Of a stretch of DNA of 10,753 nucleotides, positions 6,818-10,753 are shown piece by piece. The stretch spans positions 1 through 10,753 of the forward strand of contig QMTG01000029.1 of NCBI GenBank assembly GCA_003649915.1, written 5' to 3'. This DNA comes from Thermoplasmata archaeon. GTDB lineage: Archaea > Thermoplasmatota > Thermoplasmata > B31-G17. The notes under the pieces are model-generated. The model was not told where the DNA came from. It saw only the letters and a list, made by a program, of their open reading frames with translations, and made no database searches. A program made the translations under genes and the position numbers. The first letter of the stretch is position 1; each line of letters begins with the position of its first letter.

Positions 6818-9538
6818 ATGGGTGAGGAAAGAATGCATCCATTTATAAAGAAACTCCGGGAAGGAATACGATTATTTGACCGCTTTATCGATAGGGAGGT
6901 TTCAGACATTGTTGTTTATGGGCGTGTGGCAAGGCAGAGATCTGAGAGCATTGCTGAGAGGGCTAAAGGTAAAGCGTTAAGAGCGCTCCATATGGGGCGT
7001 GTTGCAAGGAGAAAGGCTGATATTGTTGGAGATACAGTTGTGAAAAAGATTAGTCAGGTGGATGTTGCCGATATTTACAGGTGGACCACACATGTTATAG
7101 TAAGGCACCCAAAGAAGATTCTACTTTTATTCATTGTTCTATCATCCCTTATAACGTTTATGGGTCTTCCGCAGGTGTTTAACAACCTCACTGCCGACAT
7201 GGAGATTTACCTCCCACAAAAGGGAGAGACAGAGCAAATAGTGAACGAAATAAGGAACGAGCCCAACGCTTCATGGTCTGTAGATATTATAATTCTTTAT
7301 GTGTACACGGGCAATGCTCTGGATAAGATGAATATAACGAATATAACGGATGTTAGTGTACTCAGAGAGATGAGCTACATTGAGGATTCTTTGAACCCAA
7401 ACAGGACTGATTATGGGTCGCAGGACAATGTAAAGTTTGTAATAAGCATATCAACAATCATAAGGGAAGTGAACAGCACACCACCGAGATTTAAAAAGGC
7501 ACTGCTTGATGAGTTCCCAAACAGTGCTGCTGTGCTCAACCTAACAAAAATGGAGGGGAATTACTCAATCCCTGACCAAAAAAGAGTGGACGATATTATT
7601 GGATATATTCCGGAGGATACGCTGCGAAGTTTTGTGGCAGACTCAAATAACGACTCCATATACGACACTGCTGGAATAATAATAGGGTTTAACAAAAACT
7701 TGTCCGTGGAAGAAATTAAGGCAACAGTGGATGAAGCCATACACTCGGGGAACATCACCCACTGCTTTATAAAGGTCACAGGACCCGTGGCTATAACAGA
7801 ATCGCTTACCGCCAGAACTTACAAGGAAGTATCTATAATTCTACCACTGGCGGTGATACTTGTGTGTTTGGTGCTTTTTGCATTCCACAGAAGCTTTAAA
7901 ATAATAATTATAGAAATAATACCAATTGTACTCACAATAGGCATTACTCTTGGAATACTCGGCTTTACCTCATGGGCAATAACCCCACAAGTGCTTTTCG
8001 TTGCCCCCGTACTCATACCCCTTGGCGTTGCCTACGGATTGTACATAGCCAACAAGTACACGGAAATAGACGAGAAAGACAGGCGTAAGAGGATGCTTAT
8101 GGCTCTTGATAAGACTCACAAACCCATATTTCTATCTGCCGCAACAACAGCAATAGGCTTTGCCTCCCTAATGACTGCAAACATGCACCCGATGCGAATA
8201 TTGGGCTTTGGATTGAGCGTTGGGATAATAATAGCGTATCTGGTAACAATATTTTGTGTTCCAGCATTAATACTTCTTCTCAAGTACGAAAAAGCGCCAG
8301 TGATTAAGCCAACAAAATTTGTAAGAAATTTCCCAATTGCAAACAGGAAGAAAATTGTCGCAATCGCAATTGCTTTCTCTCTCTTTTCCGTATACACCCT
8401 TCAGTTCCTTAAGGCAAACATGAACCTTTATGACCTCGCCCCACAGGATGATGAAAGCATCCTTACAATGAAGGAGTATACAAAGAGGTTTGGTGGCGGG
8501 CAGTTATCCATGTTTTTAATACGGGGACAGCCTGCTACTGCCACATCTTACGACTTCAGCATGAAGGATGTGGATGTGCTCGACGGTATTGATGTGCTTG
8601 AATCAAGGATAAGGGATATACAGTGTGCAAAACCTCTTTCCATAGTGGATGTGATGAAAATTGTAAGAGTGCCTGAAGAACTTAATTTATCACAAATTGT
8701 GGGCTCGCTTCCCGGATTTATTCCTACTCCAGGGCTTAATTTAAGCGAGATTGGAAAGAATACGAGTTTTTGGGACGCAGTACACATGATGGGCGACCAG
8801 CAACTTCCTTACATACACAAATCTGCAAGGCAGGTGGCGATGGATATATTTTATAATACGCTCAGCCCAGAGATGAGGGGCATGTTTGTCAATGAAGAAT
8901 ACTCTAAAACACTCATTTATGTTGACCTTCCTGCTGCTGATACAAGGACAATAAAGAGAATAGTGAACGATATAAATGGTATTGTTGATAATCTGCATTT
9001 ATCGCTTACATCAACATCGCATTTGACGGGTTTTGCCCCAGTGCTTGTTGAGATCAATGACATGTTGTTTGAGAATGCTTTCAATACACTAGCCATAGCG
9101 CTTGTGCTAGTCTTCATAATACTATCGGTGTTTTTCAGGTCAATCAAGATTGCAGCCATTACGATATCGCCCATAATATTTGTGGTAGGCCTTGAGCCGT
9201 TAACGTTCAGGATGCTTAACATGGACTTAAATCTGCTAACGGCGCTTATAGGTTCCATAATTGTGGGTATAGGCATAGACTTTTCAATACATGTGACAAA
9301 GCACATACTTGATGAGGGAATAGGGCTTGAAAGCATAAGGCGTACCGTAGAAAGCATAGGATTTTCGTTTTTTGAGGCAACATTGACTGTAATTGTTGGA
9401 ATAACTGCGGTCTTTGTTGCTAACATTCCCTCAATAAACCAGTTTGTTATCATGATCATGGTTCTTTTGACATACAGTATGATTGCAGCACTAATACTCC
9501 TGCCCGCAATTTACGCTATTGTTGTGCTTAAGAGGTGA
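6818..9538 (+). CDS. RND/MMPL-superfamily membrane transporter
   Basis: The 906-residue product has the duplicated RND plan. Hydrophobic segments lie at about 98-118, 339-357, 361-383, 390-412, 436-453, 461-488, then 511-530, 757-774, 776-795, 804-827, 848-869 and 873-903. Large extracytoplasmic loops are at about 119-338 and 531-756. Proteins of this plan (MMPL, HAE3-type) export lipids or hydrophobic compounds, usually driven by protons; the substrate here is unknown. The second half has G-I-D-F-S-I-H (819-825) in segment 10, the usual place of the proton-relay Asp; the matching place in segment 4 (Y406) has no acid. A charged cytoplasmic region of about 97 residues precedes the first segment. 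Start: ATG 6818 is used here; ATG 6833 (residue 6), 5 bases after GGTGAGG, is at least as likely. queD follows with overlapping signals. Confidence 0.9.
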   Translation: MGEERMHPFIKKLREGIRLFDRFIDREVSDIVVYGRVARQRSESIAERAKGKALRALHMGRVARRKADIVGDTVVKKISQVDVADIYRWTTHVIVRHPKKILLLFIVLSSLITFMGLPQVFNNLTADMEIYLPQKGETEQIVNEIRNEPNASWSVDIIILYVYTGNALDKMNITNITDVSVLREMSYIEDSLNPNRTDYGSQDNVKFVISISTIIREVNSTPPRFKKALLDEFPNSAAVLNLTKMEGNYSIPDQKRVDDIIGYIPEDTLRSFVADSNNDSIYDTAGIIIGFNKNLSVEEIKATVDEAIHSGNITHCFIKVTGPVAITESLTARTYKEVSIILPLAVILVCLVLFAFHRSFKIIIIEIIPIVLTIGITLGILGFTSWAITPQVLFVAPVLIPLGVAYGLYIANKYTEIDEKDRRKRMLMALDKTHKPIFLSAATTAIGFASLMTANMHPMRILGFGLSVGIIIAYLVTIFCVPALILLLKYEKAPVIKPTKFVRNFPIANRKKIVAIAIAFSLFSVYTLQFLKANMNLYDLAPQDDESILTMKEYTKRFGGGQLSMFLIRGQPATATSYDFSMKDVDVLDGIDVLESRIRDIQCAKPLSIVDVMKIVRVPEELNLSQIVGSLPGFIPTPGLNLSEIGKNTSFWDAVHMMGDQQLPYIHKSARQVAMDIFYNTLSPEMRGMFVNEEYSKTLIYVDLPAADTRTIKRIVNDINGIVDNLHLSLTSTSHLTGFAPVLVEINDMLFENAFNTLAIALVLVFIILSVFFRSIKIAAITISPIIFVVGLEPLTFRMLNMDLNLLTALIGSIIVGIGIDFSIHVTKHILDEGIGLESIRRTVESIGFSFFEATLTVIVGITAVFVANIPSINQFVIMIMVLLTYSMIAALILLPAIYAIVVLKR

Positions 9539-9539
9539 T
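9532..9539 (+). promoter_or_regulatory. queD SD overlapping the transporter stop codon
   Basis: GAGGTGAT includes the transporter TGA (9536-9538) and lies 6 bases before ATG 9546. It fixes the queD start and indicates co-translation with the transporter. Confidence 0.7.
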
Positions 9540-9545
9540 AATAAT

Positions 9546-10007
9546 ATGATCGTGGAGATTGACGGGTGGAAAACGGGTATTACATTCTCCGCCGCCCATA
9601 TAATACCGAGCCATGGCAAGTGTGAGCGCTTGCACGGCCATGTTTATGGTGTAAGGGTGCGGATTTACGGAAAAAATGAAGTCATGGTTGTGGATTTTGT
9701 AAAAATTAAGGATGTGTTGAGGGATATTGTGAGCGCACTAGACCATCATGTACTCCTACCAACAAAAAGCCCGCATATAAGGATTGAGCAGGGCGATAAT
9801 GTGGGTGTGAATGTGCATGGAAAACACTATGTTTTTCCAAGGGAAGATGTGAAATTGTTAGATGTTGTGGAGTGTACCGCGGAACAGTTGGCGAAGTATA
9901 TTTTGAACACACTCATGCAGAGGTTAGGGGATGTCAGCGTGGATAGGGTTGAACTTTGCGTGGAGGAAGGTCCGGGGCAGGGTGCATGGGCAGTGTATGA
10001 GGGTTGA
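9546..10007 (+). CDS. queD: 6-carboxytetrahydropterin synthase / 6-pyruvoyl-tetrahydropterin synthase family (QueD-like)
   Basis: The family acts on 7,8-dihydroneopterin triphosphate. In archaea the QueD type makes 6-carboxytetrahydropterin for preQ0 and the tRNA base archaeosine. The 153-residue protein has the zinc ligands H18, H30 and H32 (the last two in HGH), the active-site cysteine C26, the D66-H67 pair, and the later T-A-E (111-113) and V-E-L-C-V-E-E (135-141) regions expected of the fold. An insertion at about 76-106 with G-D-N-V, Y-V-F-P-R-E-D and L-L is familiar from archaeal members. The start is ATG 9546, 7 bases after the transporter stop, set by GAGGTGAT. An in-frame upstream extension (from 9519) lies inside the transporter and is rejected. 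C26 is followed by Glu (C-E-R-L-H-G-H), which leaves open a second, pterin-forming activity. The exact subtype is uncertain. Confidence 0.88.
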   Translation: MIVEIDGWKTGITFSAAHIIPSHGKCERLHGHVYGVRVRIYGKNEVMVVDFVKIKDVLRDIVSALDHHVLLPTKSPHIRIEQGDNVGVNVHGKHYVFPREDVKLLDVVECTAEQLAKYILNTLMQRLGDVSVDRVELCVEEGPGQGAWAVYEG

Positions 10008-10040
10008 GGGAAAAGTGCTGGGAAGCAACGCATTGTTTGA

Positions 10041-10048
10041 TTAAAATA
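10041..10048 (+). promoter_or_regulatory. Possible promoter (TATA-like) for the CoA-ligase gene
   Basis: TTAAAATA in the 93-base gap after queD is centred about 56 bases before the next ATG. This would give a leader of about 30 bases containing the GGTGAT SD. The gap contains no gene. Confidence 0.35.
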
Positions 10049-10100
10049 CCGTAACTTTTTTCATGGGAGATATCATGTGGATGGGAGAAGGTGATATGGG

Positions 10101-10753
10101 ATGTTTGATAAAGGCGAAGGGATGAGCATTGGAGACATTAGGAAACATCAGGAAAAAATGCTGAGAGATGTTGTGAGATATGCCTACGATAACGTGCCAT
10201 TGTACAGGGAGAAATTCAAGTCTGCAGGCATAACACCAGAAGATATAAGGAGCTTAGACGATTTAGAAAAAATACCATTCACCACAAAGAACAATTTGCG
10301 AGCAGCGTATCCTTATGGTCTTCTTGCTGTTGGAATTGATAGAGTTGTTCGGTTCCATGCATCATCAGGGACGACAGGAAAACCTACGGTTGTTCCATTC
10401 ACATCAAACGATATAGAGGTGCAGAGTTTATTGATGGCTAGGTCTTTATCCACTGCCACAGTAACGAAGGATGATATTGTCCAGAACGCATACACTTATG
10501 GGCTTTTCACAGGCGGGCTCATGTTCCATTATGGGGCTGAAAAATTAGGCGCTGCAGTTATTCCCTCAGCAACGGGAAACACTAGGAGACAAATTGAAAT
10601 AATGAGAGATATGCGCACCACGGTTTTGTGCTGTACACCATCGTACACCATGAGAATAAAAGAGGTCGCCAATGAGATGGGACTTGAGCCCAGTAAAGAT
10701 TTTTCCCTGAGGGTTGGTGTGTTTGGTGCAGAACCTTGGTCCGAGGGTATGAG
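10101..10753 (+). CDS. paaK: Phenylacetate-CoA ligase-like enzyme, 3' end beyond window
   Basis: The open frame runs off the window after 217 codons, about half the usual length of roughly 430. The family adenylates an aryl or acyl acid with ATP and then forms the CoA thioester. Visible motifs are SSGTTGKP (88-95), the phosphate-binding loop of adenylate-forming enzymes; Y-G-L-F-T-G-G (133-139); T-P-S-Y (179-182); and G-A-E-P-W (209-213). All are hallmarks of the PaaK group rather than of acetyl-CoA synthetases. ATG 10101 is chosen for GGTGAT (10090-10095) 5 bases upstream; an ATG at 10096 is in another frame and stops quickly. In anaerobic archaea such enzymes are often linked to aromatic amino-acid fermentation with indolepyruvate oxidoreductase, but no partner is in view, so the substrate is open. 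The symbol denotes the family, not a proven substrate. Confidence 0.92.
   Translation, partial: MFDKGEGMSIGDIRKHQEKMLRDVVRYAYDNVPLYREKFKSAGITPEDIRSLDDLEKIPFTTKNNLRAAYPYGLLAVGIDRVVRFHASSGTTGKPTVVPFTSNDIEVQSLLMARSLSTATVTKDDIVQNAYTYGLFTGGLMFHYGAEKLGAAVIPSATGNTRRQIEIMRDMRTTVLCCTPSYTMRIKEVANEMGLEPSKDFSLRVGVFGAEPWSEGM

Noticed and set aside
8917..9459. 180-codon minus-strand frame
   Set aside because: Opposite the end of the transporter gene, which has clear membrane segments and family motifs on the plus strand.
9519..9545. Longer queD start inside the transporter gene
   Set aside because: No SD at 9519, the extra residues overlap the transporter C-terminus in another frame, and GAGGTGAT points to ATG 9546.
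1..10753. CRISPR array, tRNA or rRNA gene, insertion sequence, attachment site
   Set aside because: No regularly spaced repeats, cloverleaf, rRNA-like stretch, transposase or terminal inverted repeats were seen on either strand by eye.

Overview
The window is archaeal, most likely euryarchaeal and probably in or near the Thermoplasmatota. It encodes archaeal-type EF-1A and EF-2 (EF-2 keeps the diphthamide histidine region), uS12, uS7 and uS10. Genes are tightly packed, Shine-Dalgarno (SD) sites match the archaeal GGAGGTGAT consensus, AGG (Arg) and ATA (Ile) codons are common, and TATA-like boxes sit about 40-65 bases ahead of several starts. The phylum assignment rests on the general look of EF-2 and was not tested by search.

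Left part, minus strand (about 5790 down to 32): a streptomycin-type translation operon in the order rpsL (uS12), rpsG (uS7), fusA (EF-2), tuf (EF-1A), rpsJ (uS10). It has its own TATA-like promoter just upstream of rpsL. The last ribosomal gene overlaps by four bases (ATGA) with a 102-residue uncharacterised gene. That is followed by a 90-residue single-zinc-finger protein and then by a possible 31-codon ORF coupled through TAATG.

Middle (5816-6724, minus): a complete ornithine carbamoyltransferase gene (arginine biosynthesis), directly upstream of the str operon but separable from it by the rpsL promoter. A 93-base intergenic region at 6725-6817 carries divergent promoter signals for argF and for the genes to the right.

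Right part, plus strand (6818-10753): a large RND/MMPL-type membrane transporter with 12 predicted membrane segments, then a QueD/6-pyruvoyl-tetrahydropterin synthase-family gene whose SD overlaps the transporter stop codon, then the first half of a phenylacetate-CoA ligase-like gene cut by the window edge.

Most of the window is core housekeeping sequence. Points worth a second look are the uncharacterised gene coupled to rpsJ, the restriction of all 14 N-glycosylation sequons of the transporter to its two extracytoplasmic loops, the one-sided proton-relay aspartate in that transporter, and several translation starts that SD placement argues should be moved. No CRISPR array, tRNA, rRNA, insertion sequence or clear horizontally acquired system was seen.
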